Origin: JABDIY01 sp041576015
Lineage (GTDB): Bacteria > Actinomycetota > Acidimicrobiia > Acidimicrobiales > SZUA-35
NCBI GenBank assembly: GCA_041576015.1
Contig: JBFGLT010000070.1
Location: forward strand, 1-15,196
Length of the DNA stretch: 15,196 bases
Direction of reading: 5' to 3'
The position numbers and the translations under genes were made by a program. Positions within the stretch are counted from its first letter, which is position 1. The number at the start of each line of letters is the position of its first letter. Below are positions 1-7,081 of this stretch, one piece after another. The notes below the pieces were generated by a model, which did not search any database, had not been told where the DNA came from, and saw nothing but the letters and a program-made list of their open reading frames with translations.

Positions 1-1
1 G

Positions 2-250
2 CTCTTCGAGCCCGAGGAGGCGCCGAGGTTCTCGCTCGACGACTTCTCTCACCTCGGAGGCGCCGTGGCGCTGTTGCGCGCTCATCTCGCGCGATGCCTC
101 GGCTCGGGGATCCCGACGTCGATCGTGCTCGTGGACGACGGAGACGAGCCACCCCGCAAGTGGCGGCGGGTGCGGGGGAGGCGGCAGGCGATCCCCGCTC
201 CGCGACCGGACGTCCAGGTGCCGACGGTCTCGATCCTCACCCGTTCGAGG
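2..250 (+). CDS. Partial gene fragment entering from the left edge, function unknown
   Basis: Reading frame 2 on the plus strand has the codon character of a real gene here. Third positions are almost all G or C from base 2 to about base 245, and the peptide (LFEPEEAPRFSLDDF... then ...GSGIPTSIVLVDD) looks protein-like. The other two plus frames are arginine/serine-rich, as shadow frames usually are. Beyond about base 245 the G/C bias at third positions collapses, yet no in-frame stop appears until 1262-1264, deep inside the opposite-strand ribonuclease gene. The true end is therefore unclear. The gene may have a damaged 3' end (stops in the other two frames lie at 277-279 and 303-305), or its tail may overlap the RNB gene. 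I do not recognise the family. The end coordinate marks where coding character fades, not a stop codon. Confidence 0.35.
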
Positions 251-265
251 ATACGACCATCGGCG

Positions 266-317
266 CGAGGCAGACGTAGACCTGGCACCATCGAGGCAAA
301 CGTAGACCTGACCCCAT
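266..317. repeat. Tandem direct repeat, two 26-bp units
   Basis: Bases 266-291 and 292-317 are two adjacent copies of a 26-bp unit that match at 23 of 26 positions. The shared core is cgaggca-acgtagacctg, and the differences are at unit positions 8, 20 and 22. The second unit overlaps the RNB ribonuclease stop codon (317-319, TAA on the minus strand) by one base, so the repeat lies just 3' of that gene. Each unit places a plus-strand TAG in a different frame (277-279 and 303-305). No self-complementary stem is obvious within a unit. Function unknown. Confidence 0.7.
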
Positions 318-1729
318 TAGACGGTGCGCCAGGTGAGGGTTCGAGCGGTGGGATCGGCGGTGAGGAGCTCGACGGTGATCGTCTGACCGAGCCGGTGGTC
401 ATCGATCGGCACGGTCGATTCGATCGCCGGATCTACGATCTGGATCTCGGCCTGCTGGCGACGGTCGGACAGCCCGACCACCGCCGCCGGGAACAGCCGG
501 CCCACCATCCCCGACATCACCATCGTCTCGGCGTAGTCGACCAGCGCCCGCTCCAGCGCCGACTCACGGGATCGGGCCCGCCCCATCAGGCTCGGCAGCT
601 CCTCGAGATCGGAGAGCGATCGCGCCGACGGTCGGGCGCCGCCGAACAGCTCGAGGAGGACCTCGTTGCCGAACCGGTCGACCAGCCTTCGCAACGGCGC
701 CGTCACATGGGCGTAGTTGGCGGCGATGGCCCCGTGTTCGGTGAGCTCGGGAAGGTCCCCGTCGAAGGCCACGTAACCGGCCCCACGGAACGAGCGGGCG
801 GCCTGGAGCAGGAACGCCGATCGCGTCGGGGAATCGGGCCGCACGGTACGGATCATCTCCGGATAGCTCAGCTCTTGGGGCCAGGCGATCCCCAGCGCTG
901 CCGCCTCTCTCCGCAGACGTTTCAGATCCTGTCGACGAGGAGGGGGCAGAGTGCGGAGCACCCCGACGGCGTGGTCGACCATGCGCCGGCCGGCGACGAT
1001 TCCCGTCAAGAGAGAGATCTGGGCGTTCCACCCCTCCACCGGCAGCGGCGAGTCGTAGGCCAGGATGTACGTGCCGTCCTGTTCCTCCACCTCCTGGCTG
1101 GGCAGGTTCAGGCTGATCCCGCCCCGCTCGACTTCTCGCTGCTGTCGAAGCGTCCCGATCTCCCGAAGCAGGACCAGGCGTTGGTCGGATTGGTCGTCGA
1201 TGCGTCGCTGAGCTTCCCGGTAGTCGATCGCCTCCCGCACTCGCACGAGGGCCCGCTCCAGTGACACCTCCGCTGGTTCTCCGTCCGGTGCGAGATCGAT
1301 CGTCCACAGCAGGCAGGGTTTGTCGGTTCCGGCCAAGAGGCTGGCTCGATCCTCGGACAACACCGGCGGGTGGAGCGGCGTGCGGCGATCGGGGGAGTAG
1401 TAGGTGGTACCTCGCCGGCGCGCTTCTTCATCGACCGCATCGCCGGGGGTGAGGAAGGCGCCGATGTCGGCGATGGCGTAGAACACCTTGAACCCGCCGG
1501 CGGTTCGCTCGGCATGGAACGCCTGGTCGAGGTCGCGGGCGCCAGGCGGGTCGACGGCGATGAACGCCAGATCCCGCCGGTCCCGGCGATCGCCGGCGAA
1601 CCGGTCGACCGCCCGCTCTGCAGCATCGAGCACATCGTCGGGAAAGGTCCGGGGGATGTCGAGCTCGTCGCGAATGGCTTGGAATCCGGACTCGAAGGCG
1701 GCGGGTGCGTGGAGTCTGCGTGGCTTCAC
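317..1729 (-). CDS. RNB-domain exoribonuclease (RNase II/R family)
   Basis: Predicted 470-aa 3'-to-5' exoribonuclease that would hydrolyse RNA to nucleoside monophosphates in the cytoplasm. The RNB catalytic core is recognisable from the metal-binding signature VDPPGARDLDQA at residues 59-70 (D60, D66, D68, with Q69 where E. coli RNase II has a fourth Asp). A second conserved block, YAHVTAPLRRLVDR, begins at residue 339. From memory, the Q at position 69 is usual in actinobacterial members. The protein is shorter than RNase II (about 640 aa) or RNase R (about 800 aa). It has little room for N-terminal cold-shock domains, and only about 55 residues after the RNB core could form an S1-like tail. 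The GTG start at 1729 lies 18 nt after the panB stop, without a clear Shine-Dalgarno, so the gene is probably read as the tail of the pan operon. The family is certain; the physiological substrate is unknown. Confidence 0.93.
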   Translation of the reverse strand: MKPRRLHAPAAFESGFQAIRDELDIPRTFPDDVLDAAERAVDRFAGDRRDRRDLAFIAVDPPGARDLDQAFHAERTAGGFKVFYAIADIGAFLTPGDAVDEEARRRGTTYYSPDRRTPLHPPVLSEDRASLLAGTDKPCLLWTIDLAPDGEPAEVSLERALVRVREAIDYREAQRRIDDQSDQRLVLLREIGTLRQQREVERGGISLNLPSQEVEEQDGTYILAYDSPLPVEGWNAQISLLTGIVAGRRMVDHAVGVLRTLPPPRRQDLKRLRREAAALGIAWPQELSYPEMIRTVRPDSPTRSAFLLQAARSFRGAGYVAFDGDLPELTEHGAIAANYAHVTAPLRRLVDRFGNEVLLELFGGARPSARSLSDLEELPSLMGRARSRESALERALVDYAETMVMSGMVGRLFPAAVVGLSDRRQQAEIQIVDPAIESTVPIDDHRLGQTITVELLTADPTARTLTWRTV

Positions 1730-1747
1730 GTCGTCACCGGCTGTCCG

Positions 1748-2632
1748 TTAGGTCTCTTCGACGTGGGATCCGTACAGCCCCAGCGCCTCGGTGAGCTCGT
1801 CCCGGGCGACGTAGGTCTCGGCCTCGGTGGGAAACGTGCGACCCCTCACCTCGGCGGCATACTGGCTGACGGCGGCCAGTTGATCGTCGTAGGCGGTGCC
1901 GAAGCGCCGGACGAACTTCGGTTTGAAGCGGTTCTCCAATCCGATGATGTCGTGGTAGACGAGCACCTGTCCGTCGCAATCGGGTCCGGCGCCGATGCCG
2001 ATGGTCGGGATGTCCAGCGCTTCGGTGACCATCTGGCCGACCACATCGGGGACGCCCTCGAGCAGGACGGCGAAACAGCCTGCCGCCTCGACCAGCTTGG
2101 CCTCCCGCACAAGGGCGTGCGCCGCCGCTGCTTCCCGGGCCTGGATCTTGAATCCCCCCATCGCATTGAAGCTCTGCGGGGTCAGTCCGAGGTGGGCGAT
2201 CACCGGCATCTCGGCCTCGATGACCGCTTCGACCATCCCGATCCGCGTGGCGCCCCCCTCGATCTTGAGGCAGTTGCCCCCGGCGTGGATCAAGCGGGCG
2301 GCGTTGCGGACCGTCTCCTCCCTGCTCACGTGGAAGCTCATCCACGGCATGTCGGCGACGACCAGCGCCCGCGGCTTGGTCCGGGCGACCGCCCGCAGGT
2401 GATGCTCCATGTCCTCGACGGTCACCTCCAGGGTGTTGTCGTGCCCGAGGACCACCATCCCAACCGAGTCCCCGACCAGGATCATGTCGACCGCGGCAGC
2501 TTCGGCGATCCTGGCCATCGGGGCGTCATAGGCGGTGACCATGACGAGCGGGTCGGCGCCGTCGCGGATCTTGGACGCCCGGATCTCGGGGACGGTGATG
2601 CGCCGGCGGGGAGCATCCTGGGAACTGGTCAC
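1748..2632 (-). CDS. panB: 3-methyl-2-oxobutanoate hydroxymethyltransferase
   Basis: Ketopantoate hydroxymethyltransferase: transfers a hydroxymethyl group from 5,10-methylene-tetrahydrofolate to 2-oxoisovalerate, giving ketopantoate, the first committed step to pantothenate. The 294-aa protein is full length for a PanB TIM-barrel enzyme. Visible active-site elements are VTAYDAP (residues 32-38), the metal/substrate-binding LVGDSVGMV (D55, S56), VVADMPW (D94), NCLKIEGG (K123, E125), AHLGLTPQS (146-154) and the catalytic glutamate in LLEGVP (E192). The GTG start at 2632 overlaps the panC stop in a 4-base GTGA, which indicates translational coupling. No motif is missing. It is transcribed as the fourth gene of marR-DUF2520-panC-panB and is followed 18 nt later by the RNB exoribonuclease. 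Confidence 0.97.
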   Translation of the reverse strand: MTSSQDAPRRRITVPEIRASKIRDGADPLVMVTAYDAPMARIAEAAAVDMILVGDSVGMVVLGHDNTLEVTVEDMEHHLRAVARTKPRALVVADMPWMSFHVSREETVRNAARLIHAGGNCLKIEGGATRIGMVEAVIEAEMPVIAHLGLTPQSFNAMGGFKIQAREAAAAHALVREAKLVEAAGCFAVLLEGVPDVVGQMVTEALDIPTIGIGAGPDCDGQVLVYHDIIGLENRFKPKFVRRFGTAYDDQLAAVSQYAAEVRGRTFPTEAETYVARDELTEALGLYGSHVEET

Positions 2633-3564
2633 GGTGAGCCTCCGGGAACGATGACGCCGCAGTTGTCGATCAGGCGTGGTTTCCCGACCCGGGCGGCGAC
2701 GAGCAGACGAACATGCCCGGTCAGGACCGCCGGGATCTCGAGCGTCGCCGGGTCGACGACCGCCGCGTAGTCCAGTGACGCCAGCGGCTCGCCGTCGACG
2801 ACGTGCTCCATGGCCGCCGTCACTGCGGCGGGGTCGCGAACGCCACCGCGAATCATCGCTTCGCCGGCGTCGAGGGCGAGGCGCAGGACCGATGCCGCCT
2901 CTCGCTCGTCGGGCTCGAGATAGGTGTTCCGGCTGCTCATCGCCAGACCGTCGGCCTCCCGTACGGTGGCGCAGCCGATCACCGTCACCGGAAGCGAGAG
3001 GTCAGCAACCATCCGTGTGATGATGGCGAGCTGCTGGAAGTCCTTCTCGCCGAAGTAGGCCCGGCACGGACCAGCGATGGCGAACAGCTTGGCGACCACC
3101 GTGGCCACACCGGTGAAGTGTGTGGGGCGACTGGCGCCCTCCCAGCAGGACGCCAGGGACGGCACGGCCACCTGGGTCAGGACCGGCGGGTCGGGGTACA
3201 TCTCCTCGACCGGCGGGACGAACAGCAACTCGACGCCGTGTTCGCCGGCGAGGGCGGCGTCGCTGTCGAGGTCGCGGGGATAGTCCGAGAGGTCCTCGCC
3301 GGCGGCGAATTGAAGGGGGTTGACGAAGATGCTGGCGACGACGGTGTCACAGTCACGTCGGGCAGCGTCCATCAGCGAGGTGTGGCCGGCGTGGAGGTGG
3401 CCCATGGTGGGCACGAAACCGACGACCCGATCTCGCCGACGTTGCCGTTCCAGCTCGCGCCGAAGATCGGCGATCGTCGTGATGACCAGCGGCGACACGT
3501 TCACATCGTACTGGCGCAGGCCAGCCGGTGACTGGGTCGCCGGGCGGGTTCCGACGGCGGTCAC
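2629..3564 (-). CDS. panC: Pantothenate synthetase (pantoate-beta-alanine ligase)
   Basis: Condenses pantoate with beta-alanine using ATP, through a pantoyl-adenylate intermediate, to form pantothenate. The HIGH-type nucleotide-binding signature PTMGHLHAGHTSL is at about residues 52-64. FGEKDFQQ and MSSRNTYL, both conserved in PanC, follow. The start is uncertain. GTG at 3564 overlaps the upstream DUF2520 stop as GTGA, exactly like the panC-panB junction, and gives 311 aa. The next in-frame GTGs at 3504 and 3498 give 291 and 289 aa, closer to the usual 280-300. No start has a good Shine-Dalgarno. I prefer 3564 because of the matching overlap and because the extra N-terminal codons keep high G/C at third positions. 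The much longer open frame up to 4254 is antisense-like padding, not protein. Function is certain. Confidence 0.95.
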   Translation of the reverse strand: MTAVGTRPATQSPAGLRQYDVNVSPLVITTIADLRRELERQRRRDRVVGFVPTMGHLHAGHTSLMDAARRDCDTVVASIFVNPLQFAAGEDLSDYPRDLDSDAALAGEHGVELLFVPPVEEMYPDPPVLTQVAVPSLASCWEGASRPTHFTGVATVVAKLFAIAGPCRAYFGEKDFQQLAIITRMVADLSLPVTVIGCATVREADGLAMSSRNTYLEPDEREAASVLRLALDAGEAMIRGGVRDPAAVTAAMEHVVDGEPLASLDYAAVVDPATLEIPAVLTGHVRLLVAARVGKPRLIDNCGVIVPGGSP

Positions 3565-4292
3565 CGCTGCGGGAAATCGGATGGGAACGGTCGGTCGCCG
3601 AGCTCGGCAGCGGCGCGAGAGACGGCGAGATAGAGCTCGTGCTCGACGGGCGGGAGGGCGGTGAGGTGCCCTTCGATGGTCGGCCAGTCCCCCCGGACCG
3701 CCGGACCGGTGAGCGCTGCACGTGCACCGACTCGTTCGGAATCGGCGATGGCAGCAGCCGCCAGCCGGTGGAACACCCGAGGACTGAGCCCGAGCAGCCC
3801 GGCCAGCCGTTCGGCTTGAGCGAGGAGGGTGACGACGTGGTTGGCGGCGATTACTGCCGTGGCGTGGTACAGGGACCGGTTTGAGTCGGCCACGCTGAAC
3901 GGCTCTCCTCCGAGGTCGGCGACGAGCCGTCGCACGAGCGAGTGGCCGGCGACGGCGAACGGACAGCGGTCGAGCAACCGTTCGGCCCCGATTCGGCGAT
4001 CGGGAACGGTCATCAACGGATGCGCCGATCCCCGATGCTGGTGCGACTCGAGCTCGGCGAGCCCGGTCGCCCCGGAGAGGTGGGCGACGACCGGCCCCAC
4101 CGGGACGCTTCGGGCGACGTCGGCGATCAGGCGGTCGGGCACCGCCAGCATGACGAGGTCGGCTCGGGTCAGCGGACCGCGATCGTCGCGCCGGCCGAGC
4201 GGCTCCTCGACCGACCAGTCCTCGAGGGTGGACACGGCGTCGTGGAGCGCCCATCCGACCCTGCCCGGTCCGACGATGGCGAGAGCGGGCAT
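3561..4292 (-). CDS. Rossmann-like and DUF2520 domain oxidoreductase, candidate ketopantoate reductase
   Basis: A 243-aa protein that opens with a dinucleotide-binding fold: ALAIVGPGRVGWAL carries the GxGxxG loop at residues 8-13, and DLVMLAVPDRLI is the typical later strand-helix. The C-terminal half is the DUF2520 helical domain, with LYHATAVIAANHVVTLL followed by ALTGPAVRGDWPTIEGHL, both hallmarks of the family. The ATG at 4292 begins two bases after the marR stop (TAG-GG-ATG), and the gene ends in a GTGA overlap with panC. The family resembles NADP-dependent beta-hydroxyacid and ketopantoate reductases in fold. The position between a regulator and panC-panB suggests it reduces ketopantoate to pantoate, the step otherwise done by PanE or IlvC. 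That role is inferred from context; the family assignment is firm. Confidence 0.88.
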   Translation of the reverse strand: MPALAIVGPGRVGWALHDAVSTLEDWSVEEPLGRRDDRGPLTRADLVMLAVPDRLIADVARSVPVGPVVAHLSGATGLAELESHQHRGSAHPLMTVPDRRIGAERLLDRCPFAVAGHSLVRRLVADLGGEPFSVADSNRSLYHATAVIAANHVVTLLAQAERLAGLLGLSPRVFHRLAAAAIADSERVGARAALTGPAVRGDWPTIEGHLTALPPVEHELYLAVSRAAAELGDRPFPSDFPQR

Positions 4293-4294
4293 CC

Positions 4295-4756
4295 CTAGGC
4301 CGAACCGTCGTTCTGCTGGTGGTTGGCGACCGATCGCCAGAGGGTCGAGAAGCCCGCCAGACCGTCGGGCGGGATGTGGTCCATCAGCCGGTCGCGGACG
4401 TCCGCGACGTGGGTCCTGGCCGCCTCGTCGAGCAAGTCCATCCCCGCATCGGTCAGTTCGGCGTAGAGACCTCGCCGGTCGGCGGCCACCTGAGACCGGA
4501 CGACCAGGCCCCGCTCGACCAGGCGGTCTACGCGATAGGTCAGCTTGCTGCGCGACACGAGGACCTGATCGGCCAGCTCGGACATGCGGAGGCGGCGCCG
4601 CGGCGCTTCCGACAAGAAGACCAGGATCTCGTAGTCGGTGAGCGGGACCCCGTGATGCTCCTGCAGGCTGTGGTCCAGATGTTCCAGCAACCGGTTGACC
4701 CCGAACAGGAACGACCGCCACGCCACTTGCTCCTCGGAGCTCAACCACCGGGTCAT
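4295..4756 (-). CDS. MarR-family winged-helix transcriptional regulator
   Basis: A 153-aa protein with the MarR architecture: an N-terminal dimerisation helix (WRSFLFGVNRLLEHLDHSL), then a winged helix-turn-helix at about residues 40-105. The recognition segment is LRMSELADQVLVSRSKLTYRVDRLVERGLV, and the wing is RSQVAADRRGLYAELTDAG. A C-terminal helix closes the dimer interface. It is the first gene of a tightly packed set with the DUF2520 oxidoreductase, panC and panB, separated from the oxidoreductase by only two bases. It is therefore likely expressed with pantothenate synthesis and may regulate the operon. Its ligand is unknown. A TAGCGT hexamer exactly 7 nt before the ATG suggests a leaderless transcript starting at this codon. 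The GCTAGC palindrome overlapping that hexamer could be part of an operator, but it is too short to argue strongly. Confidence 0.92.
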   Translation of the reverse strand: MTRWLSSEEQVAWRSFLFGVNRLLEHLDHSLQEHHGVPLTDYEILVFLSEAPRRRLRMSELADQVLVSRSKLTYRVDRLVERGLVVRSQVAADRRGLYAELTDAGMDLLDEAARTHVADVRDRLMDHIPPDGLAGFSTLWRSVANHQQNDGSA

Positions 4757-4763
4757 CCGAGCG

Positions 4764-4769
4764 ACGCTA
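4764..4769 (-). promoter_or_regulatory. Putative -10 element of a leaderless promoter for marR-pan operon
   Basis: On the minus strand TAGCGT matches the actinobacterial -10 consensus TAnnnT and ends 7 nt before the marR ATG (4756). That spacing would start transcription at the A of the start codon. No Shine-Dalgarno precedes the ATG, which fits a leaderless mRNA. A -35 TTGACA-like box is not visible. Confidence 0.5.
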
Positions 4770-4839
4770 GCAAAGGCCCAGTGCCGCTCCCTCCATCACT
4801 GCACGATGTCGACGGCCACCGAAGGGGCTCTCCGCCGCC

Positions 4840-4855
4840 GGTGGGCGAACCCACC
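4840..4855 (-). terminator. Hairpin downstream of fpg with TTCG loop
   Basis: Seventeen bases after the fpg stop, the minus strand reads GGTGGG-TTCG-CCCACC, a perfect 6-bp GC-rich stem with a UUCG tetraloop in RNA. No U-run follows, so it is not a classical intrinsic terminator. GC-rich stems without U-tracts are common at gene ends in Actinobacteria. It would separate fpg from the marR-pan operon, whose own promoter lies about 70 bp further on. Confidence 0.4.
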
Positions 4856-4871
4856 CGTCACCCTCGGCCGC

Positions 4872-5696
4872 CTAGCGCCGTTGGCAGACCGGGCACCAGA
4901 CGGTCGTGCGGGCATCGATCGGCGCGCTGACCAACGTCGCGCCACAGCGACGGCAGGGCCGGCCCGCTCGACCGTAGGCATTGAGGGAGTGTTGGTGGCT
5001 GCCTTCCCCGCCGTCCAGATTGCGGTAGTCGCGCAGGGTCGTACCACCATCGATCAGGCCCCGCTCGAGCGCCCGCCGGATCTCGAGAAGGAGACGTTCG
5101 GCTCGCCGCACGCCGATCCGTCGTGCCCGAGGGTTGATCTCCGCCGCCCACAGCGCCTCGTCGGCATAGATGTTGCCGACGCCGGCGACCGGACGTTGGG
5201 ACAGCAACTGCGTCTTGATCGGCCGCCTGCTCTGCTGGATAGTCCGATGGAACCGCCGGGGGGTGAGTTCGGGGTCCCAGGGCTCGGGACCGGCGCCGGC
5301 CAGCGTGGGGATCGAAGCGTAGTCGCCGGCCGGCACCAGCCGGATCCGGCCAAACCGTCGGACGTCGTGGAGGAGCAGGAACTCGTCTGCCTCCCCGTCG
5401 CCGGCAGCTGAGAGTCGCCACCATGCCCGGAGGAACTGATCGTCATCGGGGAGAGGCGGAGCAGCCAAGGAGAGTCGCCCGGTCATCCCGAGGTGGATCA
5501 CCAGCTCGAGGTCGCCATCGAGTGCCAGCACCAGAAACTTGCCTCGCCGACCGGTGCCGGTGAGCGTGTGATCGACCGCCTCGGTCGCCGGTGTGAACTT
5601 GGCCGACGGGTGGGAGCCGGCATCGAGCACCGTTCGGCCCTCGATTCGTGGGGCCAGGGCGGCACGAACGATCTCGACCTCGGGCAGCTCGGGCAC
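4872..5696 (-). CDS. mutM: Formamidopyrimidine-DNA glycosylase
   Basis: Fpg/MutM, a bifunctional DNA glycosylase/AP lyase that removes 8-oxoguanine and formamidopyrimidines in base excision repair. The start is fixed by the canonical PELPEVE N-terminus, where Pro2 is the Schiff-base nucleophile and Glu3 is catalytic, encoded after the GTG at 5696. The product is 274 aa, typical for the family. The conserved lysine is in RRGKF (K53), the intercalation-loop region follows HLGMTGRL, and the helix-two-turn-helix VAGVGNIYADEAL holds the DNA-binding Asn. The C-terminal zinc finger CRRC...CPVC is intact, including the Arg of DARTTVWCP. An open frame continues upstream to 5822 but overlaps the divergent gene and is not used. 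The gene is divergent from the CoA-transferase family gene, with 52 bp between starts. A CAGACT hexamer (5703-5708) 6 nt before the GTG is a poor -10 candidate. Confidence 0.97.
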   Translation of the reverse strand: MPELPEVEIVRAALAPRIEGRTVLDAGSHPSAKFTPATEAVDHTLTGTGRRGKFLVLALDGDLELVIHLGMTGRLSLAAPPLPDDDQFLRAWWRLSAAGDGEADEFLLLHDVRRFGRIRLVPAGDYASIPTLAGAGPEPWDPELTPRRFHRTIQQSRRPIKTQLLSQRPVAGVGNIYADEALWAAEINPRARRIGVRRAERLLLEIRRALERGLIDGGTTLRDYRNLDGGEGSHQHSLNAYGRAGRPCRRCGATLVSAPIDARTTVWCPVCQRR

Positions 5697-5748
5697 GATG
5701 CCAGTCTGCCCGAGCCCAACCTCGCCGCCATCTTTATCGGCCGTCGCC

Positions 5749-7068
5749 ATGACGGGCACACTGGTGCCCGTGATCAGCATTCCCGACCACGCCCATTCGC
5801 CGGGCGCCATCGCCGACGCCATCGTCGACCAGCTCGCTCCGCACTCCCACGTCGTTCTCCCGATCGCTAACGGTGAGCCGGCTGTGCTCTTGAGCGCCCT
5901 CGAGAAGCGGGCCGGACGGCTGACCGGCGTCTCGGTGCATCAGATGCATGCGCTTCGGGACCGGCCGTACATCCGGGGTGAATACAACGGCCGCCTCAAT
6001 CACGTTGCTTGGTTCCTGTCCCATGTGACCCGGGAGGCGTTCTCCCGTGGCACGATCGGATTCGCTCCGGCCAACTACAGCGAGGTTCCCGAGTTCCTGC
6101 TCGAGAAGAAGCCGGCTCTCGTCCTGGCCGCCGCCAGCCCCCCGGATCGCCATGGCTATGTCTCTCTCGGCGTGACCGGGAGCTACACAGCTGCGCTCAT
6201 CGGTCGAGTGCCCTTCGTGCTCGAGATCAACGATCAGATGCCGCGCACCTTCGGGGGCAACCGAATGCGGCTCGACGAGGCGATCGGCTGGTGCGAAGCC
6301 AGCTATCCGCTGATCGAGGTTCCGGCGGTCGAGCCGACCGGACGGGATCGGGTGATTGCGGAACTGGTGGCCGAACGGGTTCCGGACCGGGCGACGCTTC
6401 AACTGGGCATCGGGGGTATTCCCACGGCCGTGGCCAATCTCCTCACCGGGCACCGGGACCTGGCCATCCACACCGAGCTGTTCGCCGATCCGATGGTCGA
6501 CCTGATCGAGTCCGGGGCGGTGACCGGGCTCTACAAGCGGTCATATGTCCGGCGGTCGGTGGCCACCTTCGCGCTGGGCACCAGACGGCTCTACGACTTC
6601 CTCCACAACAACGACGGGGTCGTGTTCCTCCCCGTCAACGAGACCAACGACCCCCGTCGGATCGGGCGCGAACCCAACTTCGTGTCGATCAACGCCACGC
6701 TGGAGGTCGACCTGATCGGCCAATGTGCGTCGGAGACGCTCGGAACCCGCTACTTCTCGGGCAGCGGGGGTCAGGCCGACTTCGCCCGTGGCGCCCAGTA
6801 CTCAGAAGGGGGCGACGGCTACATCGTCGTGCCGAGCACGACCTCCGACGGGAGCAGCCGCATCGTGCCCACCCTCAAGCCGGGGGCGGTGGTCACCACC
6901 ATGAAGAACACGGTCGACCACGTGGTGACCGAGTTCGGCATCGCCACCCTCCGGGGAAGGACGCTCAAGGAACGGGCCCGGGCCCTGATCGAAGTGGCCC
7001 ATCCCGACCACCGGGAGGATCTCTGGCGAGCGGCCGACGCCCAGGGTCTGGTCGCCGGCGGCGCCTGA
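5749..7068 (+). CDS. Acetyl-CoA hydrolase/transferase family protein (4-hydroxybutyrate CoA-transferase-like)
   Basis: A 439-aa class I CoA-transferase of the acetyl-CoA hydrolase/transferase family, which moves CoA between acyl groups (acetate, propionate, butyrate or 4-hydroxybutyrate types) through a glutamyl-CoA thioester. The likely catalytic glutamate is E243 in the DLAIHTELFAD motif, close to E238 of the Clostridium 4-hydroxybutyrate CoA-transferase. LQLGIGGIP precedes it, and the CoA-binding glycine loop GSGGQADFARGAQ starts at residue 338. Both N- and C-terminal family domains are present at normal length. ATG 5749 is chosen because the frame is protein-like from there. GTGs at 5764 and 5770 are alternatives, and the first conserved part is VISIPD. 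Substrate cannot be read from sequence. It is divergent from fpg and converges on the FAD oxidoreductase with only 13 bp between stops. Confidence 0.92.
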   Translation: MTGTLVPVISIPDHAHSPGAIADAIVDQLAPHSHVVLPIANGEPAVLLSALEKRAGRLTGVSVHQMHALRDRPYIRGEYNGRLNHVAWFLSHVTREAFSRGTIGFAPANYSEVPEFLLEKKPALVLAAASPPDRHGYVSLGVTGSYTAALIGRVPFVLEINDQMPRTFGGNRMRLDEAIGWCEASYPLIEVPAVEPTGRDRVIAELVAERVPDRATLQLGIGGIPTAVANLLTGHRDLAIHTELFADPMVDLIESGAVTGLYKRSYVRRSVATFALGTRRLYDFLHNNDGVVFLPVNETNDPRRIGREPNFVSINATLEVDLIGQCASETLGTRYFSGSGGQADFARGAQYSEGGDGYIVVPSTTSDGSSRIVPTLKPGAVVTTMKNTVDHVVTEFGIATLRGRTLKERARALIEVAHPDHREDLWRAADAQGLVAGGA

Positions 7069-7081
7069 CCTCGATCCGGCA

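Noticed and set aside
65..1264. Long plus-strand open frame (399 aa)
   Set aside because: Apart from its first 60 or so codons it is antisense to the RNB ribonuclease, whose motifs are clear; the long open frame is a GC-rich shadow.
1370..2770. Long plus-strand open frame (466 aa)
   Set aside because: Antisense to RNB and panB, with no recognisable motif; shadow of high third-position GC.
3565..4254. N-terminal extension of panC (541-aa open frame)
   Set aside because: The extension overlaps the DUF2520 gene in another frame and is arginine/proline-rich; PanC proteins have about 280-310 residues.
4293..4748. N-terminal extension of the DUF2520 protein
   Set aside because: It lies over the MarR gene in another frame and lacks family features; ATG 4292 directly precedes the Rossmann strand.
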